NCBI RefSeq assembly: GCF_900177625.1
Contig: NZ_FXAU01000008.1
Span: forward strand, 1 to 64,000
Length of the DNA: 64,000 bases
Direction: 5' to 3'
Source of the DNA: Sphingobacterium psychroaquaticum
Lineage (GTDB): Bacteria; Bacteroidota; Bacteroidia; Sphingobacteriales; Sphingobacteriaceae
Below the pieces are notes generated by a model that made no database searches, was not told the DNA's origin, and worked only from the letters and a program-made list of their open reading frames with translations. The position numbers and the translations under genes are program-made. This document shows positions 6,726 through 16,175 of the stretch, piece by piece. The first letter of the stretch is position 1; every line of letters begins with the position of its first letter.

Positions 6726-7910
6726 CTATTGCCAAAAAATCATTTTAAAAATTGCACCTTCATTCATCGCCGACATATAGGTAAGCTCACCTTCCATCAA
6801 CTCTACATAACGTCGTACAATATTAAGGCCTAATCCTGTTCCCGGAATACTTCCTGTATTGTGCGCACGAAAGAACGCTTCAAACAAGTTTTTTTGATCT
6901 TCTTCCGGAATACCGATTCCATTATCCTTCACACAGACAATACAAACATCGTCTTTAATCTCTGTCGTAAATTCAATAAACGTATCCTCACCCGAGTACT
7001 TTATCGCATTGGATATCAGATTAATGATACTACTTTTCACCAAATGCTCATCTAACGAAAAAATACCGACATCACCTGTGTGCTGGTAAACGATATGTTG
7101 ATTCTTCTTGCAGATCATCTGCATCTCTTCTGTAATTTCTTCCGCTAGCTGAACGAGGTTGATCGGTCTTTTATTCACCACAACGCGCCCCGCTTCTAGT
7201 TTCTCTAACGACAGAAAATCATTGAGTATATCATTCAACAACTTAACAGATCCACGAATACGATTCGTATGCTTCACCACATTGGCGAAATCCGGCTTTT
7301 CGATATATTTCTCAATCAACGAAGCCGATAATTGTACCGAGCTCAAAGGCGTACGAAACTCATGCGAAGCCATGGATACAAATCGAGACTTCAACTGATT
7401 TAGTTCCTTTTCTTTTTCGAGAGATATACTCACATCCGCTTTCGCTTTCTCTAACGCACTAACTAGCTTAATAAGATCCTGCGTTCGTTCACGCACCTTT
7501 TCTTCCAGCTCTACCGCATGCTTACGCAGCTGATCCTCCGCTTCGCGCTCTTTCGTTAGATCGTGAATAAATCCCGTAAAAATATTTTTATTTTTATAAA
7601 AAACCTCACTAACCGCCAACCGAAACGGAAAAGTGGTACCGTCTTTCTTTTGCCCGTTCACTTCCCGACCGATACCTATAATCTTACGATGCCCTGTTTC
7701 CTGATAGTTGTGGATATATCCGTCATGACGACTGCGATCCGGCTCGGGCATTAACATCGAAATATTATTCCCTATAACCTCATCCGCCAAATAGCCAAAC
7801 AGGGTTAGGGCGGCAGGATTAATGGACTCCACGAAACCACGATGGTCAATGGTAATAATCCCATCGATGGCATTATCAATAATTGCTTCCAGAAGTTTCG
7901 CGGATTCCAT
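6726..7910 (-). CDS. FixL-like PAS histidine kinase
   Basis: 394 aa, no membrane segment, so cytosolic. Residues 1-120 are a PAS domain very close to FixL: MPEPDRSRHDGYI with His62 at the haem-proximal position of Bradyrhizobium FixL (His200), and KIIGIGREV with Arg82 at the place of its oxygen-sensing Arg220. Arg206 and His214 of FixL are Asn and Lys here. A coiled coil (about 121-170) leads to the kinase core: H-box SMASHEFRTPLSS with His183, N-box NLISNAIKYSG, DNGIGIP and GTGLGLNIV. It starts 3 nt after ettA and ends 11 nt before the receiver-CRP gene. Haem binding is inferred; many non-haem PAS domains share part of this signature. Confidence 0.88.
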   Translation of the reverse strand: MESAKLLEAIIDNAIDGIITIDHRGFVESINPAALTLFGYLADEVIGNNISMLMPEPDRSRHDGYIHNYQETGHRKIIGIGREVNGQKKDGTTFPFRLAVSEVFYKNKNIFTGFIHDLTKEREAEDQLRKHAVELEEKVRERTQDLIKLVSALEKAKADVSISLEKEKELNQLKSRFVSMASHEFRTPLSSVQLSASLIEKYIEKPDFANVVKHTNRIRGSVKLLNDILNDFLSLEKLEAGRVVVNKRPINLVQLAEEITEEMQMICKKNQHIVYQHTGDVGIFSLDEHLVKSSIINLISNAIKYSGEDTFIEFTTEIKDDVCIVCVKDNGIGIPEEDQKNLFEAFFRAHNTGSIPGTGLGLNIVRRYVELMEGELTYMSAMNEGAIFKMIFWQ

Positions 7911-7913
7911 TTT

Positions 7914-9596
7914 CTATTTTACTAATTTTTTATACTTGATTCGCTTAGGCGCTACATCACCTAACCGCTTTTTACGATTTTCTTCATATTCGGTGTAATT
8001 CCCTTCAAAGAAATACACTTGCGAATCGCCTTCGAACGCCAAAATATGCGTACAGATACGGTCCAAGAACCATCTATCGTGGGAGATAACAACCGCACAA
8101 CCACCAAAATTCTCCAATCCCTCTTCTAAAGCACGTAACGTATTCACGTCGATATCATTGGTCGGCTCATCCAACAACAATACGTTAGAGGACTTTTTCA
8201 ATGTTATAGCCAAGTGGACACGATTCCGCTCACCACCAGATAATACACCAACTTTCTTCTGCTGATCGGCACCGTTAAAGTTAAATTTCGACACATAAGC
8301 ACGTGAATTTAACGATTTATTGCCCAACATGATGTTGTCGTTTCCATCTGTAATATTCTCCCAAACAGATTTCTCCGGATCAAGGTCATCGTGGTTTTGA
8401 TCCACATAACCAAGAACTACAGTTTCACCAACTTTAAACGTTCCCGCATCGGGTTGCTCCTGTCCGGTAATCAGGCGGAACAAAGTTGTTTTACCCGCTC
8501 CATTCGGGCCGATAATACCGACGATACCCGCTGGAGGCAATGAAAAACTTAAATCTTCAAATAAAATCCGATCGCCATACGCTTTCGAGATATTATTTGC
8601 CTCAATGACTACATTCCCCAAGCGAGGTCCTGGTGGAATAAACAATTCCAATTTCTCTTCGCGTTCTTTCGTTTCCTCTGAAGCTAACTTCTCATAGTTA
8701 TGTAAACGCGCCTTAGATTTTGCATGACGCGCCTTTGGTGCCATGCGCACCCATTCCAACTCGCGTTCCAACGTTTTTTGACGCTTCGTCTCTTGCTTCT
8801 CCTCTTGCGACAAACGCTTTGCCTTCTGATCCAACCAAGAAGAATAATTCCCTTTCCAAGGAATACCTTCACCGCGATCAAGCTCTAGGATCCATCCCGC
8901 TACGTTATCTAAGAAGTAACGATCGTGGGTCACGGCAATGACCGTTCCTTTATATTGTTGCAAATGCAATTCCAACCAATCGATAGACTCCGCATCCAAG
9001 TGGTTGGTCGGCTCGTCCAATAATAAAACATCTGGTTCCTGCAGCAATAGACGACAAAGTGCCACTCTTCTACGCTCCCCTCCTGACAAATTGGCAATGA
9101 CCGCATCTGGCTCCGGACAACGCAACGCATCCATGGCACGCTCTAATTTACTATCTAATTCCCATGCATTTGTAGCATCGATTTTATCTTGTAACTCACC
9201 TTGTCGAGCCAAGAGTTTATCCATTTCATCAGCATTTTCATACACCTCTGGAAGTCCAAATTTCTCATTGATTTCTTCGTACTCCTTAAGGATAGCGGTG
9301 ATCTCAGCAACCCCCTCTTCTACCACCTCTTTAACCGTCTTTTCGAGGTCCAGCTCAGGTTCCTGCGCTAAATAACCGACAGAATAGCCCGGTGAGAAAA
9401 CGACTTCACCTTGATAAGATTTATCAAGACCTGCGATAATTTTCAAAAGAGATGACTTTCCAGAACCGTTCAAACCGATTACACCGATCTTAGCTCCATA
9501 GAAAAAGGAAAGATATATATTTTTAAGAACCTGTTTTTGAGGCGGGTATATCTTGCTTACACCAGCCATCGAAAAGATTATTTTTTCGTCAGACAT
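7914..9596 (-). CDS. ettA: ABC-F protein, energy-dependent translational throttle EttA
   Basis: 560 aa, against about 555 for E. coli EttA. Two ABC cassettes without membrane helices: Walker A GLNGSGKS at 41-48 and signature LSGGERRRV in the first; GPNGAGKTT and LSGGERNRV in the second, with the charged inter-domain linker rich in K, R and E. EttA binds the ribosomal E site and gates the first elongation step according to ATP/ADP ratio. It is followed by the kinase gene after 3 nt, so ribosome gating and the oxygen-response pair may share a transcript. Its own -7 box is at 9623-9630. Confidence 0.93.
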   Translation of the reverse strand: MSDEKIIFSMAGVSKIYPPQKQVLKNIYLSFFYGAKIGVIGLNGSGKSSLLKIIAGLDKSYQGEVVFSPGYSVGYLAQEPELDLEKTVKEVVEEGVAEITAILKEYEEINEKFGLPEVYENADEMDKLLARQGELQDKIDATNAWELDSKLERAMDALRCPEPDAVIANLSGGERRRVALCRLLLQEPDVLLLDEPTNHLDAESIDWLELHLQQYKGTVIAVTHDRYFLDNVAGWILELDRGEGIPWKGNYSSWLDQKAKRLSQEEKQETKRQKTLERELEWVRMAPKARHAKSKARLHNYEKLASEETKEREEKLELFIPPGPRLGNVVIEANNISKAYGDRILFEDLSFSLPPAGIVGIIGPNGAGKTTLFRLITGQEQPDAGTFKVGETVVLGYVDQNHDDLDPEKSVWENITDGNDNIMLGNKSLNSRAYVSKFNFNGADQQKKVGVLSGGERNRVHLAITLKKSSNVLLLDEPTNDIDVNTLRALEEGLENFGGCAVVISHDRWFLDRICTHILAFEGDSQVYFFEGNYTEYEENRKKRLGDVAPKRIKYKKLVK

Positions 9597-9622
9597 AGAT
9601 TAAAATAAACTGATTTTTTGTG

Positions 9623-9630
9623 CAAAGATA
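9623..9630 (-). promoter_or_regulatory. -7 box of the ettA-kinase-regulator operon
   Basis: Minus-strand TATCTTTG (plus CAAAGATA) is an exact TAnnTTTG 26 nt before the ettA ATG. A good TTTG at the right -33 spacing is not seen. Confidence 0.5.
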
Positions 9631-9777
9631 GTCATTTTTACTCGTTAAAGACTGACATTTTGCTACTTTCCGGCCTATGGCTCAATTGTTGATAAATTAT
9701 ACACTGTAAAGACATAGGGTTTATAATATATTTTATACATTTATACATCCTATTATCAAAAAAGGAAAGGAAAATAC

Positions 9778-12339
9778 ATGGAAGCAAAATTTTCACCACG
9801 CGTAAAGGATGTAATCTCCTACAGCCGAGAAGAAGCACTGCGGCTTCGCCATGACTATATCGGCACAGAGCATCTTTTGCTCGGGTTGATTCGAGAAGGT
9901 GATGGTGTGGCGATAAAGATTTTGAAAAACATTGGCATAGATACGGGTGCAATCCGACAATCTATTGAAGACGCTGTAAAAGGTTCTTCAATGTCTCGTG
10001 CACCTATTGGCAACATGCCTTTGACCAAGCAAGCAGAAAAAGTACTAAAAATAACTTATCTCGAAGCAAAAATTTTCAAGAGCGATGTTATTGGCACCGA
10101 ACACCTATTGTTAGCTATTTTGAGGGACGAAGAAAATATTGCTTCTCAAATATTACAACAATACAGTGTTACATACGATCTGTTTAAAAACGAGGTTGAG
10201 CAAAATAAAACGACTATTACGGATGAGGCATCAAGTTCTCCAACCGGAGACGATGATTTCCCGGAGGACGATCAACAGTTCACCGCTCCCAAAAAAGTGT
10301 CCGATATTAAGTCAAAGACACCGGTATTGGATAATTTTGGTCGCGACTTAACAAAGGCGGCAGAGGAAGGTAAACTAGACCCTATCGTAGGCCGTGAGAA
10401 AGAGATAGAGCGCGTATCGCAAATATTATCGCGTCGTAAAAAGAACAACCCTATCCTGATCGGGGAACCTGGTGTTGGTAAATCAGCAATCGCTGAAGGT
10501 TTAGCGTTACGTATCGTGCAGCGTAAAGTTTCACGTGTATTGTTCAACAAACGTGTCGTTACCCTTGATTTAGCATCGTTGGTAGCCGGAACAAAATACC
10601 GTGGACAGTTCGAAGAGCGCATGAAAGCGGTCATGAATGAGCTGGAAAAATCACCCGATGTGATCTTATTTATCGATGAGATCCACACCATCGTAGGTGC
10701 TGGTGGAGCTTCAGGCTCGCTTGATGCATCGAATATGTTCAAACCGGCTTTGGCTCGTGGAGAAATTCAATGTATCGGTGCCACAACATTAGACGAGTAC
10801 CGTCAATATATTGAGAAAGATGGTGCATTAGATCGTCGTTTCCAAAAAGTTGTCGTTGAACCTGCTTCGCATGATGAGACCGTGGAGATATTGAATAGAA
10901 TCAAGGATAAATACGAAGAACACCACAATGTTTCGTATACGCCAGAGGCGATTGAAGCTTGTGTGTCTTTGACTACACGTTATATCACCGACCGTTTCTT
11001 ACCGGACAAGGCGATTGATGCGTTAGACGAAGCGGGATCACGTGTACACTTGAACAATATCCACGTACCGCAATCTATTCTTGATATTGAAGAAAAGATT
11101 GAAGAGGTTAAAGTAGAAAAAAACAAGGTTGTCCGTAGCCAAAAGTATGAGGAAGCAGCAAAGCTTCGTGATACCGAGAAGAAGCTCCTAGAGCAACTGG
11201 AAAAGGAAAAGGCAGCCTGGGAAACGGAAACCAAATCAAAACGTTACACGGTAACGGAAGATAGTGTTGCTGAAGTGGTAGCGATGATGACAGGTATTCC
11301 TGTACAGCGCGTCAGTCAGTCAGATAGTCAAAAACTATTGAAGATGGGCGAATCCATGAAAGGCCGTATTATTGGTCAGGATGATGCCGTTCAGAAATTG
11401 GTTAAAGCGATTCAACGTACACGTGCAGGATTGAAGGATCCGAAAAAGCCAATAGGTTCATTCGTATTCTTAGGACCTACAGGTGTCGGTAAAACAGAAC
11501 TTGCTAAAGAGTTAGCTCGTTTTATGTTTGATTCCGAGGATGCCTTGATTCAGATCGACATGAGTGAATACATGGAGAAATTTGCCGTATCACGTTTAGT
11601 AGGTGCGCCTCCGGGATATGTAGGTTACGAAGAAGGTGGACAGTTAACGGAGAAAGTACGTCGTAAACCGTACGCCGTTGTCTTACTGGATGAAATCGAG
11701 AAAGCACACCCTGATGTCTTCAACTTGTTGTTACAAGTTCTAGATGAAGGACAACTTACAGATAGCCTTGGTAGAAAAGTTGATTTCCGGAACACGATCA
11801 TCATCATGACTTCGAATATCGGAGCGCGTCAGCTCAAAGAATTTGGACAAGGTGTTGGTTTCACTACGGCAGCCAAAGCGAATCAAGCCGATACACACTC
11901 TCGCGGTGTGATTGAAACGGCTTTGAAGCGTGCTTTTGCTCCTGAGTTCTTGAACCGTATCGATGATGTTATCGTATTCAACTCGTTGACTAAAGAAAAT
12001 ATCTTCAAAATTATCGATATTGAACTTAAGTCTTTATTCGGTCGTATCGAAAGTTTAGGCTACCAGATTACGTTAACAGAAAAAGCAAAAGACTATATCG
12101 CTGAAAAAGGATATGATAGTAATTTTGGTGCTCGTCCGTTGAAACGTGCAATTCAGAAATACTTGGAAGATCCTATTGCAGAAGAAATTCTGAAAGGCGA
12201 AGTAAAGGCTGGTTCTGAACTTCGTATTGACTACAACAGCGAGAAAGAAGAAATCGTTGTAGAAGCAATACATCCGGAAGTGAATGACAAGTCTATCGAG
12301 TCGGATGTAACGGAGTCTGACGATAAAGAAAAGGAATAG
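9778..12339 (+). CDS. clpC: ATP-dependent Clp protease ATP-binding subunit ClpC
   Basis: 853 aa. A AAA+ unfoldase that feeds substrates to ClpP in the cytosol. Visible: two Clp_N repeats (about 1-145, each with a GTEHLLL-type motif), a first AAA+ module with GEPGVGKS, a middle segment with a UVR-type motif (QKYEEAAKLRDTEKKL), a second AAA+ module with GPTGVGKTE, a VGF loop (GQGVGF) expected to dock ClpP, and the D2 small domain. Start: ATG at 9778 preceded by AAAGGAAAGG. No CtsR or CIRCE-like operator is seen upstream. A single-gene unit: ettA is divergent, and a strong terminator follows. Confidence 0.97.
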   Translation: MEAKFSPRVKDVISYSREEALRLRHDYIGTEHLLLGLIREGDGVAIKILKNIGIDTGAIRQSIEDAVKGSSMSRAPIGNMPLTKQAEKVLKITYLEAKIFKSDVIGTEHLLLAILRDEENIASQILQQYSVTYDLFKNEVEQNKTTITDEASSSPTGDDDFPEDDQQFTAPKKVSDIKSKTPVLDNFGRDLTKAAEEGKLDPIVGREKEIERVSQILSRRKKNNPILIGEPGVGKSAIAEGLALRIVQRKVSRVLFNKRVVTLDLASLVAGTKYRGQFEERMKAVMNELEKSPDVILFIDEIHTIVGAGGASGSLDASNMFKPALARGEIQCIGATTLDEYRQYIEKDGALDRRFQKVVVEPASHDETVEILNRIKDKYEEHHNVSYTPEAIEACVSLTTRYITDRFLPDKAIDALDEAGSRVHLNNIHVPQSILDIEEKIEEVKVEKNKVVRSQKYEEAAKLRDTEKKLLEQLEKEKAAWETETKSKRYTVTEDSVAEVVAMMTGIPVQRVSQSDSQKLLKMGESMKGRIIGQDDAVQKLVKAIQRTRAGLKDPKKPIGSFVFLGPTGVGKTELAKELARFMFDSEDALIQIDMSEYMEKFAVSRLVGAPPGYVGYEEGGQLTEKVRRKPYAVVLLDEIEKAHPDVFNLLLQVLDEGQLTDSLGRKVDFRNTIIIMTSNIGARQLKEFGQGVGFTTAAKANQADTHSRGVIETALKRAFAPEFLNRIDDVIVFNSLTKENIFKIIDIELKSLFGRIESLGYQITLTEKAKDYIAEKGYDSNFGARPLKRAIQKYLEDPIAEEILKGEVKAGSELRIDYNSEKEEIVVEAIHPEVNDKSIESDVTESDDKEKE

Positions 12340-12360
12340 TCGAAAGACAGTTTTAAGTTA

Positions 12361-12418
12361 AAAAATAAGCCATAAAAGGGTGTTGTTTTACAAAACGCTC
12401 TTTTATGGCTTATTTTTT
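12361..12418 (+). terminator. Rho-independent terminator of clpC
   Basis: A perfect 18-bp stem: 12361-12378 pairs with 12400-12417 (core ATAAGCCATAAAAG / CTTTTATGGCTTAT), with a 21-nt loop and a T-run on the 3' side. Confidence 0.85.
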
Positions 12419-12529
12419 GTAGGAGAGATTAAACGATTAACATTTTTTAACGTCCTATTGAAATATAGAGCGGATTTTTAATAAAAATTGAAGTACAAAA
12501 AAATTGATAAAACCTTAAACACGATAGCG

Positions 12530-12940
12530 ATGAAAAAAATTCTATTAGCCTTATTAATTGGTACAGCTACATTGGGAACATTGAGCAGCTGTACAAAGGA
12601 GTATTATGAAATGGTGCCAAGTATCTCCGTAATTTACACACGTGAAGCAAAAGACTGGAATACGAAGGACCCTCAAAGCGCTTACCTTGATTTAAATGTT
12701 CCAGAGCTTACAAATTATTATGTAAAACAAGGTGTCGTTAATATAGCCATAAGCTTTGATGGTGAAAAAACATACAATGCACTTCCTGCTACGATCGATG
12801 GAATATCGTATAACTATGATTACGCGACGCAGTCTGTAAGAATCTATGCGCAAGATCCGATTTTTGATGGCTTTCCTGTAGATGTACCTGCTAAAGCGGT
12901 TTTTAAGATTTCTCTTACCGACGCTGATTGGGTTCAATAA
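12530..12940 (+). CDS. Small hypothetical lipoprotein
   Basis: 136 aa from ATG 12530. That start is chosen over an in-frame upstream codon at 12488 because it places a clean signal peptide at the N-terminus: MKKILLALLIG, hydrophobic core, lipobox LSSC. The mature part of about 115 residues is rich in Tyr, Asp and aromatic-alternating segments (SISVIYTREAK, VNIAISFDG, SVRIYAQD), suggesting a beta-sandwich. No family is recognised. It stands between clpC and the convergent META lipoprotein, with terminators on both sides, so it is monocistronic. Probably anchored in the outer or inner membrane by its N-terminal cysteine. Confidence 0.75.
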   Translation: MKKILLALLIGTATLGTLSSCTKEYYEMVPSISVIYTREAKDWNTKDPQSAYLDLNVPELTNYYVKQGVVNIAISFDGEKTYNALPATIDGISYNYDYATQSVRIYAQDPIFDGFPVDVPAKAVFKISLTDADWVQ

Positions 12941-12953
12941 AAAAGCATATTAA

Positions 12954-12993
12954 TAAAAAAACCGGATTGGTATTACCAATCCGGTTTTTTTTA
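12954..12993. terminator. Bidirectional terminator
   Basis: ACCGGATTGGT (12961-12971), loop ATT, ACCAATCCGGT (12975-12985) form an 11-bp perfect stem with an A-run before and a T-run after. It serves the two convergent lipoprotein genes. Confidence 0.9.
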
Positions 12994-13008
12994 TTGGGAG
13001 TTCCCTAT

Positions 13009-13794
13009 TTACTTTTTCTTAAAACGCATCACCGCAATATCTCCCATCACGAGATTCAACGTATTACCGCTCACACCAAATGATGTCACCTTCTCTAAAG
13101 TCTGGAAAAACAAAGGCTCTCCCTGCCCTTCGCAAGCCATCTTTGTACCCGCTACCGGGCCAAATTTAATGGAAGCACCACTGATATCGACTTGAGATGT
13201 AAAGTTATTACAACTACCGTTTCCCTTAACACGCTTCTCACCTGCTTCAAAAATCAAGGTTGGTTTTTTACCTGGGTACAAACCATCGAAAGCGATACGT
13301 GGTCCTGAAATATAATCCAACTCCCATGTTCCCGTTAGGCTTGCTGATTGATCTTCCATAAGTTTAAATTTTGCTATTGGCGCCATTTTAGCTTTACTAA
13401 ATGACAAAATATTTCCGCTTACTGCATAATTATCGGCCGTTTCAAACAACCTTCCTAAGCCTTGTTCGGCGCTCATATCCGGACAGGCCATCATCGTTGA
13501 CATCCCACGCGTAAATTTCACACGATTGCCGGCCGCCAATGTATACTCGCCCCCCATACCATTACATCCACCACTCGCTTCATAGCGCCCTCCTGAAGCA
13601 TTAAGCTCCAAGTAAGGTGTCTTACCATTGATCGTCGCCGGAACAGCCTTGCCATTCAGTTCAATAAGTTGCCATTTTTTGCCAACAATATTCACCTGAT
13701 CCTTACCTGGAGCCGGTACCGTAGGTTTGTTTGTTGCACAACCAGCAGACAATAAAACCATTGCTACCAGAGCGCCAAAATTCATTTTTCTCAT
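13009..13794 (-). CDS. Lipoprotein with two META (HslJ-like) domains
   Basis: 261 aa from ATG 13794. An in-frame start 28 codons upstream would put an extra hydrophobic stretch before the signal, so the start MRKMNFGALVAMVLLSAGC, ending at the lipobox cysteine, is preferred. Two META-type repeats follow: about residues 38-145 (KKWQLIELNG ... GGCNGMGGEY ... MSTMMACPD) and 155-258 (GTWELDYISG ... GNGSCNNFTS ... AGTKMACEG). Each has the paired NGxxG/MAC motifs of HslJ. Family members are envelope lipoproteins, some tied to stress or antibiotic resistance, with no known enzymatic activity. It ends against a bidirectional terminator and is divergent from nuoH. Confidence 0.88.
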   Translation of the reverse strand: MRKMNFGALVAMVLLSAGCATNKPTVPAPGKDQVNIVGKKWQLIELNGKAVPATINGKTPYLELNASGGRYEASGGCNGMGGEYTLAAGNRVKFTRGMSTMMACPDMSAEQGLGRLFETADNYAVSGNILSFSKAKMAPIAKFKLMEDQSASLTGTWELDYISGPRIAFDGLYPGKKPTLIFEAGEKRVKGNGSCNNFTSQVDISGASIKFGPVAGTKMACEGQGEPLFFQTLEKVTSFGVSGNTLNLVMGDIAVMRFKKK

Positions 13795-13948
13795 AAGAAA
13801 TAATATTAATTTATACAGTACAATATACAACAATGTTACATACAAAGCAATAACACCGATAGAATTCAATTGTTTCAATTCAATAAAAAAATAAAATCTA
13901 TTAAGTTAGTATATTTACAAAAACCATGGGGTTTTGATTCGTTTTCCG

Positions 13949-13956
13949 TATGTTTG
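13949..13956 (+). promoter_or_regulatory. -7 box of the nuoH-N operon
   Basis: TATGTTTG is an exact TAnnTTTG 39 nt before the nuoH ATG. The nearest TTTG (13933-13936) is only 12 nt away, shorter than the usual 19-21. Confidence 0.5.
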
Positions 13957-13995
13957 CGGTGTAATTAAGAATTATTCTAAAAAAGAATTGACCGA

Positions 13996-15060
13996 ATGAT
14001 CATCCATATCCTTACACCGATTGCAATATTTGGTTTTATTGCAGGTTTTACGCTATTTGCTGTTTATGCAGAGCGTAAAATAGCCGGTTTTGTACAGGAT
14101 CGTCTAGGACCAATGGAAACGGGAAAATATGGCTTGATACAAACAATAGCCGATATTTTGAAGCTTCTCCAAAAAGAGTTTATTACCCCTTCTGCTGCGG
14201 ACAAAGTGATGTTCGCCTTCGCTCCTATCTTAATCTTCACAGCTGTTTTCATTGGCTTTTCGGTTGTTCCGTGGGCAGCGGACTTCATGCCCAGCAACAC
14301 ACACACGGGGTTATTCTTCTTAATGGCTGTCGTTTCCATCGATGCTATCGGAATACTTATGGCAGGATGGGGATCTAACAATAAGTACTCGCTACTCGGT
14401 TCCATCCGTGCTATAGCACAGATGGTTTCCTACGAAATACCAGTCGGGTTATCGCTTATTGCTGCCGTCATGATTACCCAAACATTAAACCTCAACGAAA
14501 TCGCTTATCTTCAAGGTGTATCCTCACCGGAGACGATCTATTTTATGGGGTTCTGGGATGTAACCGATATCGGTGGTTTTCTAGCGTGGCATATTTTCCA
14601 GGCACCACACCTGTTGGTGGTTTATGTCATCTTCTTCATTGCATCATTAGCTGAATGTAATCGGGCACCGTTTGATATTCCGGAAGCAGAATCGGAATTA
14701 ATTGGTGGCTTCCATACGGAGTATGGAGGTATAAAATTTGCCTTTTTGTTTCTGGCAGAATACGCCATGATGTTCTTGGTCGCATTGCTCGGTGTGGTAA
14801 TCTTCTTGGGGGCATGGAATTCGCCCCTTCCTAATATGGGGCAGCTACGCCTGGCAGATTGGACCTCAGGCTTGGTCTGGGGTATATTTTGGACGTTGAC
14901 CAAATCGCTATTAATCGTAGCGATACAGATGTGGATTCGCTGGACACTTCCACGTTTCCGCGCCGATCAACTGATGACTCTGTGTTGGAAGATACTGATT
15001 CCTATCGCCTTTGTATGCATCGCTATTTCTGGTTTATGGCGTATATTCGTAATTGTTTAA
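13996..15060 (+). CDS. nuoH: NADH-quinone oxidoreductase subunit H
   Basis: 354 aa, a multi-helix membrane subunit of complex I that forms much of the quinone channel. The family signature AERKIAGFVQDRLGPM appears at residues 26-41, EAESELIGGFHTEYGG (the loop facing the quinone site) lies near 230, and several helices follow. Upstream in-frame TAA at 13978 leaves ATG 13996 as the only sensible start. It opens a seven-gene operon; nuoA-G are not found upstream, where a META lipoprotein is divergent. Confidence 0.96.
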   Translation: MIIHILTPIAIFGFIAGFTLFAVYAERKIAGFVQDRLGPMETGKYGLIQTIADILKLLQKEFITPSAADKVMFAFAPILIFTAVFIGFSVVPWAADFMPSNTHTGLFFLMAVVSIDAIGILMAGWGSNNKYSLLGSIRAIAQMVSYEIPVGLSLIAAVMITQTLNLNEIAYLQGVSSPETIYFMGFWDVTDIGGFLAWHIFQAPHLLVVYVIFFIASLAECNRAPFDIPEAESELIGGFHTEYGGIKFAFLFLAEYAMMFLVALLGVVIFLGAWNSPLPNMGQLRLADWTSGLVWGIFWTLTKSLLIVAIQMWIRWTLPRFRADQLMTLCWKILIPIAFVCIAISGLWRIFVIV

Positions 15061-15063
15061 GAT

Positions 15064-15627
15064 TTGGTACTACGCACAACTATACAAGGATTTTTGACCG
15101 CCGTGAAAGGTTTAACACTCACGGTGCGACACCTCTTTGGTGCTCGAAAGTCACGTACAGAATTGGATATCCGAAAGGAAAACTATTTTGAACAGCAAGC
15201 GGGTGTAACGACGGTAAAATATCCAAAAGAAAAAATGCCTATCCCTGAAGTAGCACGCTACCAACTGGACGTTGAAATTGATGATTGCATTGTTTGTGAC
15301 CTCTGCGCAAAAGCCTGTCCGGTAGACTGTATTGCAATCGAAGCCGTAAAATCGCCTGAAGCAATAGGAAAAACCTCGGACGGAAGTGTTAAACGTCTAT
15401 ACGCCGCACAATTCGACATCGACATGGCCAAGTGTATGTACTGCGGGCTGTGTACAGTCGTTTGTCCGACAGAGTGTATCACCATGACCAACCAATATGA
15501 CCGCAGCACACAAAAGCTGACGGATCTGATTTATGGTTTTTCGGAGATGAGTGATACAGAGGTAGCGCAACGAAAAGAAGAATGGACGCGTTTTCAAGCT
15601 GAAAAGGAGGCGGCCAAGAAAAAATAA
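15064..15627 (+). CDS. nuoI: NADH-quinone oxidoreductase subunit I
   Basis: 187 aa. Carries the two [4Fe-4S] clusters that pass electrons towards quinone: CIVCDLCAKACPVDC and CMYCGLCTVVCPTEC. The N-terminal TTIQGFLTAVKGLTLTVRHLF belongs to the family, yet no ATG precedes it: the frame after the nuoH stop (3 nt away) begins with TTG at 15064, so TTG is the probable start. A later GTG would cut conserved residues. The Lys/Glu-rich C-terminal tail is normal for Bacteroidetes. Confidence 0.94.
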   Translation: MVLRTTIQGFLTAVKGLTLTVRHLFGARKSRTELDIRKENYFEQQAGVTTVKYPKEKMPIPEVARYQLDVEIDDCIVCDLCAKACPVDCIAIEAVKSPEAIGKTSDGSVKRLYAAQFDIDMAKCMYCGLCTVVCPTECITMTNQYDRSTQKLTDLIYGFSEMSDTEVAQRKEEWTRFQAEKEAAKKK

Positions 15628-15629
15628 TT

Positions 15630-16175
15630 ATGCTTGAAAGTATTATCTTTTACGCTTTTGCCTTCTTGGCAATCGGCTCGGCACTCCTCCTGGTGAATAT
15701 CAAGAATACGGCACGCGCCTTATTCTTATTATTTGTCGTGCTATTCGCGATGGCCGCTCTATATCTATTTGCACTAGCTGATTTTGTCGCCATTACACAG
15801 ATCTTAGTGTATGTAGGGGGCGTACTCATTCTTTTAATATTTGCTTTTATGCTCTCCAACAAAGAACTGTTGGACGATCTACAGAATACCTCAAAACGTT
15901 TTATTTCCATGCCTAATTGGCAAGCCACCATGCTGGCCTTGGCATTCTTTGGCCTAATGCTCTATGCCGTACAGGCATGGCATAGTAACATGCCACAATG
16001 GATAGTAGACGCAGAAGCAAAAGGATCTGTTATCCAGCCACAAGACAATAACATTAAAGCCCTCGGTTTTAAATTTATGACACAGTATATACTACCATTT
16101 GAGGTCATATCAATCTTTCTTATGGTAGCCTTAATCGGTGCGGCTCACCTTTCACGGAAGGAGGATAATCGATGA
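15630..16175 (+). CDS. nuoJ: NADH-quinone oxidoreductase subunit J
   Basis: 181 aa, five predicted membrane helices. The conserved third helix carries ITQILVYVGGVLILLIFAFML, the pi-bulge helix of NuoJ/ND6. ATG at 15630 follows the nuoI stop by 2 nt. The stop overlaps the nuoK start by 4 nt (ATGA), indicating translational coupling. Confidence 0.95.
   Translation: MLESIIFYAFAFLAIGSALLLVNIKNTARALFLLFVVLFAMAALYLFALADFVAITQILVYVGGVLILLIFAFMLSNKELLDDLQNTSKRFISMPNWQATMLALAFFGLMLYAVQAWHSNMPQWIVDAEAKGSVIQPQDNNIKALGFKFMTQYILPFEVISIFLMVALIGAAHLSRKEDNR

Noticed and set aside
8930..9375. Frames on both strands inside ettA
   Set aside because: Shadows of the ABC-F coding sequence; the ettA frame holds all conserved motifs.
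7914..9596. ABC transporter ATPase or antibiotic-resistance ABC-F
   Set aside because: No membrane partner gene; length and linker fit EttA rather than the resistance branches.
9638..9952. 104-residue minus-strand frame across the clpC start
   Set aside because: It covers the clpC promoter and N-terminal codons; no conserved features.
13795..13878. N-terminal extension of the META lipoprotein
   Set aside because: It would place a second hydrophobic segment before the real signal peptide and lipobox; the later ATG gives a standard lipoprotein.
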